Both the position numbers and the translations under genes were made by a program. The notes under the pieces were generated by a model. The model was not told the DNA's origin and did not search any database. It worked only from the letters and a program-made list of their open reading frames with translations. Shown here one piece after another: positions 1 to 9,082 of a DNA stretch of 34,677 bases (positions are counted from its first letter, which is position 1; every line of letters starts with the position of its first letter). Source of the stretch: Planctomycetota bacterium (lineage in GTDB: Bacteria; Planctomycetota; B15-G4; JADJEK01); contig JACQZJ010000095.1 in NCBI GenBank assembly GCA_016213895.1, positions 1 through 34,677 on the forward strand, in the 5' to 3' direction.

Positions 1-1470
<1,470 letters not shown>

Positions 1471-1667
1471 CGCAGCGTCGTCGGCTACGCGGGCGCGTGC
1501 CGGGATCTCCTCCTCGCAGCGCGAGACGAGGGTTCGAGGGAATCCATCGATACTACTTGCTGGCGCGCGGGCGATGAAAGTCCGGGAGCGAAGAATCCGG
1601 AGAGGCGGCGCACCCGCGTCTTTCCGCTGGAGAGGCCGGCCGCGAGGCTCTTCAATGGGCGGCGCGC

Positions 1668-2456
1668 ATGACGGGCGAAAGCGAACAGCAAGGACCCTGG
1701 CCGCGGCCACTGCCGAAGGTGGTGGTCGTGCTGCCGGCCTACAACGCCCAGGAGACGCTGGAGCGCACCTTTCGCGACATCCCGCGGGAGCACGTGGCGG
1801 AGGTCATCCTGGTCGACGACGGTTCGTGCGACGGCACGGTCGAGATCGCGCGCAGCCTGGGCATCACCACCATCCGCCACGAAGAGAACCGCGGCTACGG
1901 CGCCAACCAGAAGACCTGCTACCGCGAGGCCTTGGCGCGCGGCGCGGACATCGTGATCATGGTCCACCCGGACTACCAGTACGACGCGCGCGTCATCCCG
2001 GCCATGACCAGCTTCCTGCGTCTCGGCATCTGCGACGCGGTCTTCGGCTCGCGCGTGCGCACGCGCAGGGAGACCCGGGAGGGCGGCATGCCGCTCTGGA
2101 AGTACGTCGCCAACCGGCTGCTCACCATCACCGAGAACGTCGTGCTCGGCCAGAACCTGGGCGACGCCCACACCGGCCTCCGCGCCTACACCCGAGAGGT
2201 GCTCGAGACCATCCCCTACCAGGCGAACTCGGATGATTTCGTCTTCGACTCGCAGGTGATCAGCCAGCTCGTGCACTTCGGCTTCCGCATCGGCGACGTG
2301 CCCGTGCCCACGCGCTACTTCCGCGAGGCCTCCTCGATCAACTTCCGGCGCAGCCTGCGCTACGGCCTCGGCACGCTCCGGGTGCTCGGCCAGTTCCTGC
2401 TGCAGCGCCTCGGCCTGGCGCGGCCCGCCATCTTCGCGCAGCGGGTCCGGGAATGA
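1668..2456 (+). CDS. GT2 family glycosyltransferase (polyprenol-phosphate sugar transferase type)
   Basis: A 262-residue GT-A fold glycosyltransferase of family 2, close in layout to dolichol/undecaprenyl-phosphate mannose or glucose synthases: it would move a sugar from a nucleotide sugar to a lipid carrier at the cytoplasmic face of the membrane. Seen: the opening strand [14 protein letters not shown] (residues 18-31), the nucleotide-binding VDDGSCDGT (49-57), [11 protein letters not shown] (73-83) and an HPDYQYD segment (100-106) in place of the usual DXD. Unlike many DPM synthases it has no C-terminal transmembrane helices. The gene stands alone between divergent uvrA and the secretin-domain gene, 143 bp from the latter. 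Substrate and acceptor cannot be read from the sequence; a role in surface polysaccharide or flagellin glycosylation is only a guess. Confidence 0.85.
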   Translation: MTGESEQQGPWPRPLPKVVVVLPAYNAQETLERTFRDIPREHVAEVILVDDGSCDGTVEIARSLGITTIRHEENRGYGANQKTCYREALARGADIVIMVHPDYQYDARVIPAMTSFLRLGICDAVFGSRVRTRRETREGGMPLWKYVANRLLTITENVVLGQNLGDAHTGLRAYTREVLETIPYQANSDDFVFDSQVISQLVHFGFRIGDVPVPTRYFREASSINFRRSLRYGLGTLRVLGQFLLQRLGLARPAIFAQRVRE

Positions 2457-2599
2457 CCCGATGCCGCCGGGCGGGCGGCGCCGGCCGCGGCGCGCGCGCG
2501 GAGAAACCCGTCTGGCTGCGCAAGGCCGCGGCGTGCGCTCCGTCCAAGGGGGCCGTGCTTCGGGCGTCCTTCGCGCGCTCCTGAAAAGGGAGGTTGCCG

Positions 2600-3784
2600 A
2601 TGATTCCGTTCTTCCTGTCCAAGGCGCTGCTCGCGGCCGCCTTCGTGCTGCCCGTCCAGCAGGCGGCGACATCGCCTCTTACCGTGCTCGACGGCGAGCA
2701 GATCAAGGTGCAGTTCGATGAGGTCGAGGGCACTCCCCTCTGTGACTTCATCTTCTTGTGCCAGGAGATCACCGGTGTGCAGCTGACGTACAGTCATGCC
2801 GAGATCCTGGACGTGCGGCTGCGCCTGATCGGCGCGCGCACCCTGCCGCGGCAGAAGTTCTGGACCTACTTCCAGTCGGTCCTCAAGGCGCACGGCTTCC
2901 TGCTCGTGCCCTACGGCGAGGCGCAGCCCGGCGCTCCCCTGAGCGGGCCGGGCGCCGGCTTCTACGCCGTGCGCGCCCTGGCTCCGCCCATGGGCCGGCC
3001 GGACTGTCCCTGGCGCGGCCAGGCCCCGTTCGTGCCCGCCGCGCAGCTCGAGAGCATGAAGGATGACTGCGCCATCGTCGTCACGACGACGTTCCAGCTC
3101 GAGCACGCGGACACGCCGGGCGCGGGAGAACGTGTGTTCAACATGCTCCAGGCGTACTTCATGCAGCCGGCCACCGAGTCCGTGCGCGCCGGGGGCGAGA
3201 ACACGCTCGTGGTCACGGGCTGCGCCGACATGCTCTGGCGCATGAGCCGCCTGATCGAAGCGCTGAACTCCGCGCCCGGTGCGGAGGAGAGTTGCGTCGA
3301 GACGATCGAGCTGCGGCACGCCGCGGCCGGCGAGATCCGGCCCATCGTGGCCCGCCTCGCCGGCGCCGAGGGCGCTTCCGGCCCGGGGCCCGTTCCGCAG
3401 CAGGGCTTCCTCCCCCGGGCCGCCGGGGTAGTGGAGGCGGACGAGCGCGCCAACGCCTTGATTGCGCTCGGACCGCGCGAGTTCGTGGAGCGCGTCCGCG
3501 GCCTGGTGGCGTTCCTCGACGTGGAGGTCGAAGGGGAACCGACGGAGACCCGCGTGGTTCCGGCCAAGAACGCGGCGGCGGAGGAGATCGCTGACGTCCT
3601 TCGGGACTGGATCAAGCGCGCCGCGAGCACGAAGGGCGCAAACGTCATTCCCGACGCGCGCACCAACTCGCTCATCGTCTCTGCGCGGCCGAAGGACCTC
3701 GCCGAGCTGATCGAGCTGGTCGAGAAGCTCGATGTCCCCGTCCAGAAGGTGGACGAATCGGCGGCGCCGCCAGAGAGGAACTGA
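2600..3784 (+). CDS. secreted protein with secretin N-domains (N0-N1 repeats) but no secretin barrel
   Basis: A 394-residue exported protein. ATG 2600 is preceded by AGGGAGG at a 6-nt spacing and opens a signal peptide (about residues 1-23, hydrophobic LLAAAFVLPV). Residues about 34-126 look like the N0/STN domain of secretins (IKVQFDEVEGTPLCDFI, then VQLTYSHAEILDVRLRL). Three N1/NolW-like units follow: about 156-224 (TFQLEHAD ... NTLVVTGCADMLWRMSRLIEAL), 233-308 (ETIELRHAAAGEIRPIVARL ... ANALIALGPREFVERVRGL) and 315-381 (ETRVVPAKNAAAEEIADVL ... TNSLIVSARPKDLAELIELV). This is the N0-N1-N2-N3 order of GspD/PilQ, but the protein ends where the membrane barrel should begin. It lies directly upstream of the sigma-54 promoter and flgF operon. 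Function unknown; a periplasmic ring or scaffold is an inference. A lost barrel after a 3' truncation is the alternative. Confidence 0.75.
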   Translation: MIPFFLSKALLAAAFVLPVQQAATSPLTVLDGEQIKVQFDEVEGTPLCDFIFLCQEITGVQLTYSHAEILDVRLRLIGARTLPRQKFWTYFQSVLKAHGFLLVPYGEAQPGAPLSGPGAGFYAVRALAPPMGRPDCPWRGQAPFVPAAQLESMKDDCAIVVTTTFQLEHADTPGAGERVFNMLQAYFMQPATESVRAGGENTLVVTGCADMLWRMSRLIEALNSAPGAEESCVETIELRHAAAGEIRPIVARLAGAEGASGPGPVPQQGFLPRAAGVVEADERANALIALGPREFVERVRGLVAFLDVEVEGEPTETRVVPAKNAAAEEIADVLRDWIKRAASTKGANVIPDARTNSLIVSARPKDLAELIELVEKLDVPVQKVDESAAPPERN

Positions 3785-3804
3785 CCGGCGGCGAAGGCCA
3801 GCGG

Positions 3805-3821
3805 CGGGAAACGTTTTCCGG
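3805..3821 (+). promoter_or_regulatory. palindromic motif copy 1 (CGGGAAACGTTTTCCGG)
   Basis: An AT-containing near-palindrome centred on AAACGTTT, in the 238-bp gap between the secretin-domain gene and flgF and about 165 bp before the sigma-54 promoter. An almost identical 17-mer recurs at 34464-34480 (opposite orientation, 16 of 17), at 27116-27130 (15 of 15 core) and a looser copy at 27484-27500. The AAACGTTT core resembles LacI/PurR-family operators. Binding of a regulator is inferred. Confidence 0.45.
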
Positions 3822-3970
3822 CCTATCCGATGGCTGCGGCGAACGAACTTCCCGCAACTCCTCGCGGACGCCCGGCCCGCGGCGCCGGCGAGAGGACGGG
3901 AAGCCTCTTAAACAACTACTGGTTCGCATCTTCCGGCGCCGGAGCGCTCGTCGCTCCTGGCGCCGCGCGC

Positions 3971-3986
3971 TTGGCACCCGCTTCGC
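3971..3986 (+). promoter_or_regulatory. sigma-54 promoter for the flgF operon
   Basis: TTGGCACCCGCTTCGC carries the -24 element TTGGCAC and a GC at -12, with exactly 10 nt between the invariant GG (3973-3974) and GC (3985-3986). Transcription would start near 3997, giving a leader of about 25 nt to the flgF ATG at 4023. A sigma-54 activator with a GAFTGA loop is encoded in the same cluster (23169 downward), which fits the usual flagellar class II/III control. Confidence 0.7.
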
Positions 3987-4022
3987 TCTCTAACCGCTGG
4001 TTCCTTGTCTCTGGAGCGGGCC

Positions 4023-4733
4023 ATGAACGGTGGCATTCTTCACGCGGCAGCGGCGCTCGACCTGCTCGGCAAGATGCAGGACACTCGGGCGCAGAACCTG
4101 GCCAACGCCAGCACGGTCGGCTATCGCAAGCGCGTCGCGTCCGTGCAGGCTTTCGCCTCGGCCATGCGCCAGGCAGCCGGCCTTACCATTCCCGACTACC
4201 GTGAGGACGTGGACCACACGTCTGGCGTTCTCACGCCGACCGGCCAGAACCTCGACCTGGCCCTGGAGGGCAAGGGCTTCTTCGCGGTCGAGACCGCCAG
4301 GGGCGTGCGCTTCACCCGCAACGGCAACTTCGCCCTGGACGGCCAGGGCTTCCTGGTGGCGCATGACGGAGCGCGGGTGCTCGGCCAGGCCGGGCCCCTC
4401 CAGGCCGATCCGGCGCGCGGTTCGCTTGCCATCGACGCGCGCGGCGAGGTGAGCCAGGACGGGGAGCCCCTCGGCCGCCTGCGCGTGGTCGAGTTCCAGA
4501 ACTTGCAGCGCCTCATCCCGGAGGACAGCGGGCGCTTCCGCGAGGGCCCGGACGCGGAGCCCTTCGAGTCGCTCGAGTCCCGGGTGCAGCAGGGATACCT
4601 GGAGAACGCCAACGTCAACGTGGTTGACGAGCTGGTGGCGATGATCGCCGGGCTGCGCGCCTTCGAGGCCGCGCAGCGCGCCCTCTCCGGAATCGACCGC
4701 ACGCGCGCCGAAGGGCTCGACGCCCGGCGTTAG
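4023..4733 (+). CDS. flgF: flagellar rod protein FlgF (FlgF/FlgG family)
   Basis: A 236-residue rod protein of the FlgF/FlgG family, exported by the flagellar type III system and assembled in the periplasmic rod. Seen: N-terminal helix with TRAQNLANASTVGYRK (the ANNxANxxTxGYK signature), a central GFFAVET and RNGNFALDGQGFLV segment typical of this family, and the C-terminal D0 helix QGYLENANVNVVDELVAMI. ATG 4023 is chosen because GGAG lies about 7 nt upstream; a TTG at 4005 in the same frame would place the start inside the short leader. It is the first gene of the flgFGAHIJNKL operon, 26 nt downstream of the predicted sigma-54 start site. It is assigned flgF rather than flgG because the next gene is the clearer FlgG. 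Confidence 0.88.
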   Translation: MNGGILHAAAALDLLGKMQDTRAQNLANASTVGYRKRVASVQAFASAMRQAAGLTIPDYREDVDHTSGVLTPTGQNLDLALEGKGFFAVETARGVRFTRNGNFALDGQGFLVAHDGARVLGQAGPLQADPARGSLAIDARGEVSQDGEPLGRLRVVEFQNLQRLIPEDSGRFREGPDAEPFESLESRVQQGYLENANVNVVDELVAMIAGLRAFEAAQRALSGIDRTRAEGLDARR

Positions 4734-4745
4734 GAGACAAGACCC

Positions 4746-5534
4746 ATGCTCAAGGCACTGTTCACCGCCGCGACCGGGATGAAGGCCCAGCAGCTCACGG
4801 TCGACGTCATCTCCAACAACATCGCCAACGTCAACACCAACGGCTACAAGCGCTCGCGCGTCAACTTCCAGGACCTGCTGTACGTCAAGCACAGCCGGCC
4901 CGGCGACGCCGCGCAGGGCGCCACCCCGCCCACCGGCCTCGAGGTCGGCAGCGGCGTGCGCTCGGTGTCCACGACGCGCGTCTTCACCGCCGGCGTGCTG
5001 CAGGGCACGCAGCGCCAGCTCGACGTGGCCATCCAGGGGGACGGCTTCTTCCAGGTGACCATGCCGGACGGCAGCATCGCCTACACGCGCGACGGCGCCA
5101 TTCACCCTGACTCGCAGATGACGCTCGTCACCTCGGAGGGGTACATCTACGAGCCGCAGCTCACCCTGCCCACCAACTACCAGGACGTCTCGATCAGCGC
5201 CGACGGCACCATCGCCGTGACCACCGCAGACAACCCGACCACTCCCACGCAGGTCGGACAGCTCCAGCTCGCCAGGTTCCCCAATCCCGCGGGCCTGGAA
5301 GCGATGGGCTCGAACCTGTTCCGTCCGAGCGCGGCCTCGGGTACGGCGCTGCAGGTCAGTCCCGGCCAAGAGGGCGCCGGCACCATCGTCCAGGGGTACC
5401 TCGAGCTGTCGAACGTCGACGTCGTGACCGAACTGGTCAACCTTATCGTCGCCCAGCGCGCCTACGAGGTGAACTCGCGCGCCATCCGCACGGGCGACGA
5501 GATGCTGAGCCAGGTGAACAGCCTGGTGCGTTAG
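4746..5534 (+). CDS. flgG: flagellar distal rod protein FlgG
   Basis: A 262-residue distal rod protein, normal length for the family. The N-terminus reads MLKALFTAATGMKAQQ then VDVISNNIANVNTNGYKRSR, the classic FlgG start; GDGFFQVTMPDG and YTRDGAI are in the middle; the C-terminus QGYLELSNVDVVTELVNLI is the conserved D0 helix. AGGAG overlapping the flgF stop region precedes the ATG by about 7 nt. The rod crosses the peptidoglycan and is surrounded by the P and L rings encoded just downstream. The usual rod-type insertion loop is present near residues 50-75 (PGDAAQGATPPTGLEVG). Confidence 0.96.
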   Translation: MLKALFTAATGMKAQQLTVDVISNNIANVNTNGYKRSRVNFQDLLYVKHSRPGDAAQGATPPTGLEVGSGVRSVSTTRVFTAGVLQGTQRQLDVAIQGDGFFQVTMPDGSIAYTRDGAIHPDSQMTLVTSEGYIYEPQLTLPTNYQDVSISADGTIAVTTADNPTTPTQVGQLQLARFPNPAGLEAMGSNLFRPSAASGTALQVSPGQEGAGTIVQGYLELSNVDVVTELVNLIVAQRAYEVNSRAIRTGDEMLSQVNSLVR

Positions 5535-5542
5535 GAGCCGCG

Positions 5543-6487
5543 ATGAGCGCCATTCTCGCCCTTGTTCTGCTCGCAGCCGGCGGCGACGCGCCCGCGCCGG
5601 ACGCGCCGCCGGTCGAGCTGCGCGCCGCGTCGCGCACCCCGGGCACGCGCATCCGCCTCGAGGATCTCGTGCTCCCGGAGCACGCCGGCCGCCTCAGCGG
5701 CGACCTCCTCGCCATCGATCTGGGGCGCTCCCCTTCGCCCGGCGTCGGCCGCCTGCTGACGCTGCGCGCGGTGCAGGCGGCGCTGCCGGAAGGCGCCGCG
5801 CTCCTCGCCGGCCCGGCGGAGATCACGGTGCATACCGACGTCGTCCGGGTCGACCCCGCGGACATCCTCGCCGCGGCCCGCGAGTTCCTGCTCGCCGCCG
5901 TGCCGCTGCCGCAGGGCGCGCAGGTCGAGGTGGCGCGCGAGCCGTTCGAGGTCACGGTGCCGCGCGGGCGCGCCGGCCTCGAGCTGCGCCCGCGCCTGCG
6001 CGGCACGCCAGCCGGACGCGGCCACGTCAACGTGCTGACCGAGGTGCGCGTCGACGGCCAGCTCCAGGCCGTGGTGCCGGCCACCTTCCTGGTGCGCACC
6101 TTCGCCGACGTCGAGGTCCTGGCCGGCGACCTCGGGCGCGGTCAAGCGCTCGCCGCGGGGAACGTCGCGACCGTGCGCACCGAGACCACGGACATGATCT
6201 CTGCCCCGCGCGCCGGCGCCGCCGCGGCGCTCCTCGGGTGCGTCGCCCGCCGCGACCTGCGCGCGGGCGCGCCGCTGCGCGCGGGCGACTTCCAGCCCGC
6301 CATCCTGGTGCGCTGCAGCGAGCCGGTCACCCTGCTCTTCTCCAGCGGCGCGCTGCGCGCCGAGGCATTCGGGGTGGCGCGGGACAGCGGCGCGCTCGGC
6401 GACCCCGTGCGCGTCGAGAACCTCACGACCCGCAAGACCGTGGTCGGCCGCGTGGCCGGCCCCGGCCTGGTCCAGATGCACCCGTAA
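5543..6487 (+). CDS. flgA: P-ring assembly chaperone FlgA
   Basis: A 314-residue periplasmic protein that helps FlgI assemble into the P ring. It starts with a short hydrophobic signal peptide (MSAILALVLLAAGG). The C-terminal half has the SAF-like fold seen in FlgA: VLAGDLGRGQALAAGNV, then GCVARRDLRAGAPLRAGDF and the closing DPVRVENLTTRKTVVGRV, which is highly typical of FlgA. The N-terminal region is longer and more divergent than in enterobacteria (about 219 residues there). ATG 5543 lies 8 nt after the flgG stop, with AGGAG 5 nt upstream. Its position between flgG and flgH supports the call. Confidence 0.9.
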   Translation: MSAILALVLLAAGGDAPAPDAPPVELRAASRTPGTRIRLEDLVLPEHAGRLSGDLLAIDLGRSPSPGVGRLLTLRAVQAALPEGAALLAGPAEITVHTDVVRVDPADILAAAREFLLAAVPLPQGAQVEVAREPFEVTVPRGRAGLELRPRLRGTPAGRGHVNVLTEVRVDGQLQAVVPATFLVRTFADVEVLAGDLGRGQALAAGNVATVRTETTDMISAPRAGAAAALLGCVARRDLRAGAPLRAGDFQPAILVRCSEPVTLLFSSGALRAEAFGVARDSGALGDPVRVENLTTRKTVVGRVAGPGLVQMHP

Positions 6488-6506
6488 AGCACCAGCCGGA
6501 GGCACG

Positions 6507-7121
6507 ATGAAACCCCACGTCACCAGGCTCGTCTTCCTGCTCTTCCTCGCCGTGCTCCTTCCCGCCACCGGCGTCGCGGCCGAGTCCTTGTGGCAGAAGG
6601 GCAAGAAGAACCACGTCTCGCTCATCGCCGACAATCGCGCGCACCGCGTCGGGGACATCGTCACCATCGTCGTCGACGAGCAGCAGGACGTGTCCAACAA
6701 GGAAACCCTGAAGACCGACAAGTCGAACGACGCGAAGGCGGAGATCCCGGTCTTCACGCCCGACCAGGACGCGGCGGACGAGTTCTTCCCCATCGAGTGG
6801 AACTACGACAGCTCGTTCGAGGGAAAGGCGGACTTCGACAAGCAGGGCAAGTTCGCGACCCTGATCACCGCCGCCGTGGTCGACGTGCAGCCGAATGGCA
6901 ACCTGGTGATCGAGGGGCGCCGCAAGGTGGTCCTGGACGGCGAGGAGAAGTGGATGACCGTCACCGGCATGGTGCGCTCGTTCGACGTGGCGAACGACAA
7001 CACGGTCAAGTCGGCGCTCGTTGCCAACGCCACGGTCACCTACGAATCCTGCGGGCCCTTGGCCCGGCAGACGGAAGCGGGCTGGCTCGAGCGGTTCCTC
7101 GACTTCATCTGGCCCTTCTGA
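6507..7121 (+). CDS. flgH: flagellar L-ring protein FlgH, without lipobox
   Basis: A 204-residue L-ring protein, the outer-membrane bushing around the rod. Seen: SLWQKGKKNHVSLIADNRAHRVGDIVTIVVDEQ, the family's N-terminal signature, then KFATLITAAVVDVQPNGNLVIEGRRKV and the C-terminal VKSALVANATVTY. FlgH is normally a lipoprotein with a Cys just after the signal peptide; here the signal peptide (about residues 1-25, ending PATGVAAES) has no cysteine, so it looks like a signal-peptidase-I substrate. The only cysteine is near the C-terminus (ESCGP). ATG 6507 has GGAGG shortly upstream. It follows flgA by 19 bp and precedes flgI by 15 bp. Confidence 0.95.
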   Translation: MKPHVTRLVFLLFLAVLLPATGVAAESLWQKGKKNHVSLIADNRAHRVGDIVTIVVDEQQDVSNKETLKTDKSNDAKAEIPVFTPDQDAADEFFPIEWNYDSSFEGKADFDKQGKFATLITAAVVDVQPNGNLVIEGRRKVVLDGEEKWMTVTGMVRSFDVANDNTVKSALVANATVTYESCGPLARQTEAGWLERFLDFIWPF

Positions 7122-7136
7122 GGCGGCGGGAGCGCT

Positions 7137-8255
7137 ATGGCGATGGACATGTTCCTGGCACTGATGCTCACGCTCGCGGCCGCGCAGGAGGGCGAGCGCG
7201 CGCAGGATCCGCTGCGCGAGACGGTGCGCATCGGCGACGTGGCCGAGGTCAAGGGCATGCGCGGCAACGCCCTCTGGGGCACGGGCCTGATCGTCGGCCT
7301 GAACAAGACCGGCGACACGGCGCGCGCCACGCGGCAAGCGCTCGCCAACCTGCTGGAAAAGCACAACCTGAACCTCTCGGCCCAGGACCTGAAGGAGGGC
7401 AGCGCCGCCCTCGTCTCGGTCACGGCGACGCTGCCGCCGTTCGCGCGCGAGGGAGACCGGGTGGACGTGGTGGTCTCGACGACAGGCGACGCCAAGAGCC
7501 TTTTCGGCGGCACCCTGCTCTTCACGCCGCTCGCGGGCGCGGACGGGACGGTCTACGCCGTGGCCCAGGGGCCGGTCACCATCGGCGGCTTCCAGGCCGA
7601 GGGCGCCGCCTCGAGCGTCAGCCAGAACCACCCCACCGTGGGCCTGGTCAGCGGCGGAGCGACGCTCGAGGAGGATCTCGCCGCGTCCTTCGTCGCGGAC
7701 GACAACACCTTCGAGCTGCGCCTGCATGACCCGGATTTCGAGACGGCGCGGCGCGTGGCCGATGCCCTGAACGCGGAGCTGCCGGGCGTCGCCCGCACCC
7801 TCGACCCGTCGATGGTGCGCGTCAGCATCCCGGAGAACGTCGGCAGCCACCGCTACGTCGAGTTCGTGGCCCAGCTGTGCGCGCTGCGCTTCGCGCCGCA
7901 GCAGCGCGCGCGCATCGTCGTCAACGAGAAGACCGGCACCATCGTCGCCGGCCAGGGGGTGAGGATCTCGACCGTGGCGATCGCGCACGGCAACCTCACC
8001 GTGACCGTGGCCGAGTCGCCCCAGGTCTCGCAGCCCCTGCCCGAGTCGCTCGGCGTGACCACGACGGTGGCGCGCACCGATTTGAACGCGACCGTGGAGA
8101 GCGGCCAGGGCGTCTCGGTGCTCGAGTCCACGGCCACCATCGGTGAGCTCGCCACGGCGCTGAACGCGCTCGGCGCCACGCCGCGCGACCTGATCACGAT
8201 CCTGCAGATGCTGCGCCAGGCCGGGGCGCTGCACGCCGATCTCGAGGTGCTGTGA
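7137..8255 (+). CDS. flgI: flagellar P-ring protein FlgI
   Basis: A 372-residue periplasmic P-ring protein, normal length. A short signal peptide (MFLALMLTLAAAQ) is followed by the diagnostic RIGDVAEVKGMRGNALWGTG, LIVGLNKTGDT, then VVSTTGDAKSLFGGTLLFTPL, and near the C-terminus VVNEKTGTIVAGQGVRISTVA. The last segment LNALGATPRDLITILQML with AGALHADLEVL is the conserved FlgI tail. The stop overlaps the flgJ start (TGATG), indicating translational coupling. ATG 7137 and ATG 7143 are both possible starts; a GGGAG sits upstream of either. Confidence 0.97.
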   Translation: MAMDMFLALMLTLAAAQEGERAQDPLRETVRIGDVAEVKGMRGNALWGTGLIVGLNKTGDTARATRQALANLLEKHNLNLSAQDLKEGSAALVSVTATLPPFAREGDRVDVVVSTTGDAKSLFGGTLLFTPLAGADGTVYAVAQGPVTIGGFQAEGAASSVSQNHPTVGLVSGGATLEEDLAASFVADDNTFELRLHDPDFETARRVADALNAELPGVARTLDPSMVRVSIPENVGSHRYVEFVAQLCALRFAPQQRARIVVNEKTGTIVAGQGVRISTVAIAHGNLTVTVAESPQVSQPLPESLGVTTTVARTDLNATVESGQGVSVLESTATIGELATALNALGATPRDLITILQMLRQAGALHADLEVL

Positions 8256-8587
8256 TGGACGTCGAACGATTGCTTCCCGGCCTGTCCACGCCGTTCCTGC
8301 CTCAACCCGCCCTGCCCGCGGCCGAACAACAGCCAGGCGACACCAGGGAAGTGGCAGAGCAGTTCACGTCCCTCTTCATGTCCATGCTCGTCAAGGAAAT
8401 GTGGAAGACCGTGTCCGTTGACGGCGACAACCCGTTCGGCAGCGGCCCAGGCGCCGAGATCTACCGCGGCCTGGCCGAGTCGGCCTTCGCCGAGGCCCTG
8501 GCGCGCGACGGCATGCAGCCCCTCACCGACACGGTGCACGAGCACATCCTGCGCCTGCAACGGCTCGACGCGGAGAACGAGCCGTGA
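8255..8587 (+). CDS. flgJ: FlgJ rod-binding domain protein (rod cap, no muramidase domain)
   Basis: A 110-residue protein that matches only the N-terminal rod-binding/rod-cap domain of FlgJ: EVAEQFTSLFMSMLVKEMWKT, then an EIYRGLAESAFAEALA segment. The C-terminal glucosaminidase domain of enterobacterial FlgJ is absent, which is normal for many phyla where a separate enzyme opens the peptidoglycan. The ATG at 8255 overlaps the flgI stop (TGATG); a GTG three bases earlier could also serve. The stop overlaps the following GTG start in the form GTGA. Its role is to cap the growing rod in the periplasm. Confidence 0.88.
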   Translation: MDVERLLPGLSTPFLPQPALPAAEQQPGDTREVAEQFTSLFMSMLVKEMWKTVSVDGDNPFGSGPGAEIYRGLAESAFAEALARDGMQPLTDTVHEHILRLQRLDAENEP

Positions 8588-9072
8588 ACGGCCTCAAGGC
8601 CAAGGTCACGGCCCTGGAGAAGCGCCTGGACGACGCCATCCGCGCCGAGGCGGCGCTCACGGCCACGCTCAAGGACCAGCAGCGCGCCCTGCTCGGCGGC
8701 GCGGTCGAGCAGGTGCTGGCGGCGAACCACGCGCTCGACGGCGTGTACGAGGAACTGCGCGTCGTGGCCGGAGGCTGCCGGCAGGCGCTCGCGGCCCTGG
8801 TCGACGACTTGGGCCTGGACGCGGGCGCTCCTCTCGCGCAGGCGCTCGCCCGTTTGCCGCGCGACCTCGCCCCGCAGCTCAAGGAGCGGCGCGAGCGCCT
8901 CGTTGGAGCGCGGCGCCAGGCGCGCCTCCTGGCGGCACGCAACTCGTCCGCGGCGCGCGCCTCGCTGGACGCCATCACCGCGGTGCGCGGCATCCTGGCG
9001 CGCGCCGCGCGTGATCCCGCATCCGACGGCCGCGGCGCCGCGCCCGCCGCCCGTCTGGACGCAACGGCCTGA
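8584..9072 (+). CDS. flgN: FlgN-family export chaperone
   Basis: A 162-residue helical protein in the position of flgN, just before flgK and flgL, whose products FlgN chaperones for export. The sequence is a long amphipathic helical protein with little other signature: KVTALEKRLDDAIRAEAAL, AVEQVLAANHALDGVYEEL and a C-terminal ERLVGARRQARLLAARNSSAARASLDAI, the last resembling the end of the FlgN domain. The GTG start at 8584 overlaps the flgJ stop (GTGA). The tail after about residue 140 is Ala/Pro/Arg-rich and probably disordered. There is no flgM (anti-sigma-28) beside it, unlike many flgMN pairs. The call rests on context and composition more than on motifs. Confidence 0.7.
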   Translation: MNGLKAKVTALEKRLDDAIRAEAALTATLKDQQRALLGGAVEQVLAANHALDGVYEELRVVAGGCRQALAALVDDLGLDAGAPLAQALARLPRDLAPQLKERRERLVGARRQARLLAARNSSAARASLDAITAVRGILARAARDPASDGRGAAPAARLDATA

Positions 9073-9082
9073 GGAGGATGTC

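Noticed and set aside
2463-2479. GCCGCC-GGGCG-GGCGGC hairpin after the first glycosyltransferase gene as a terminator
   Set aside because: Short stem, no T-tract, and such GC stems are frequent by chance in this DNA.
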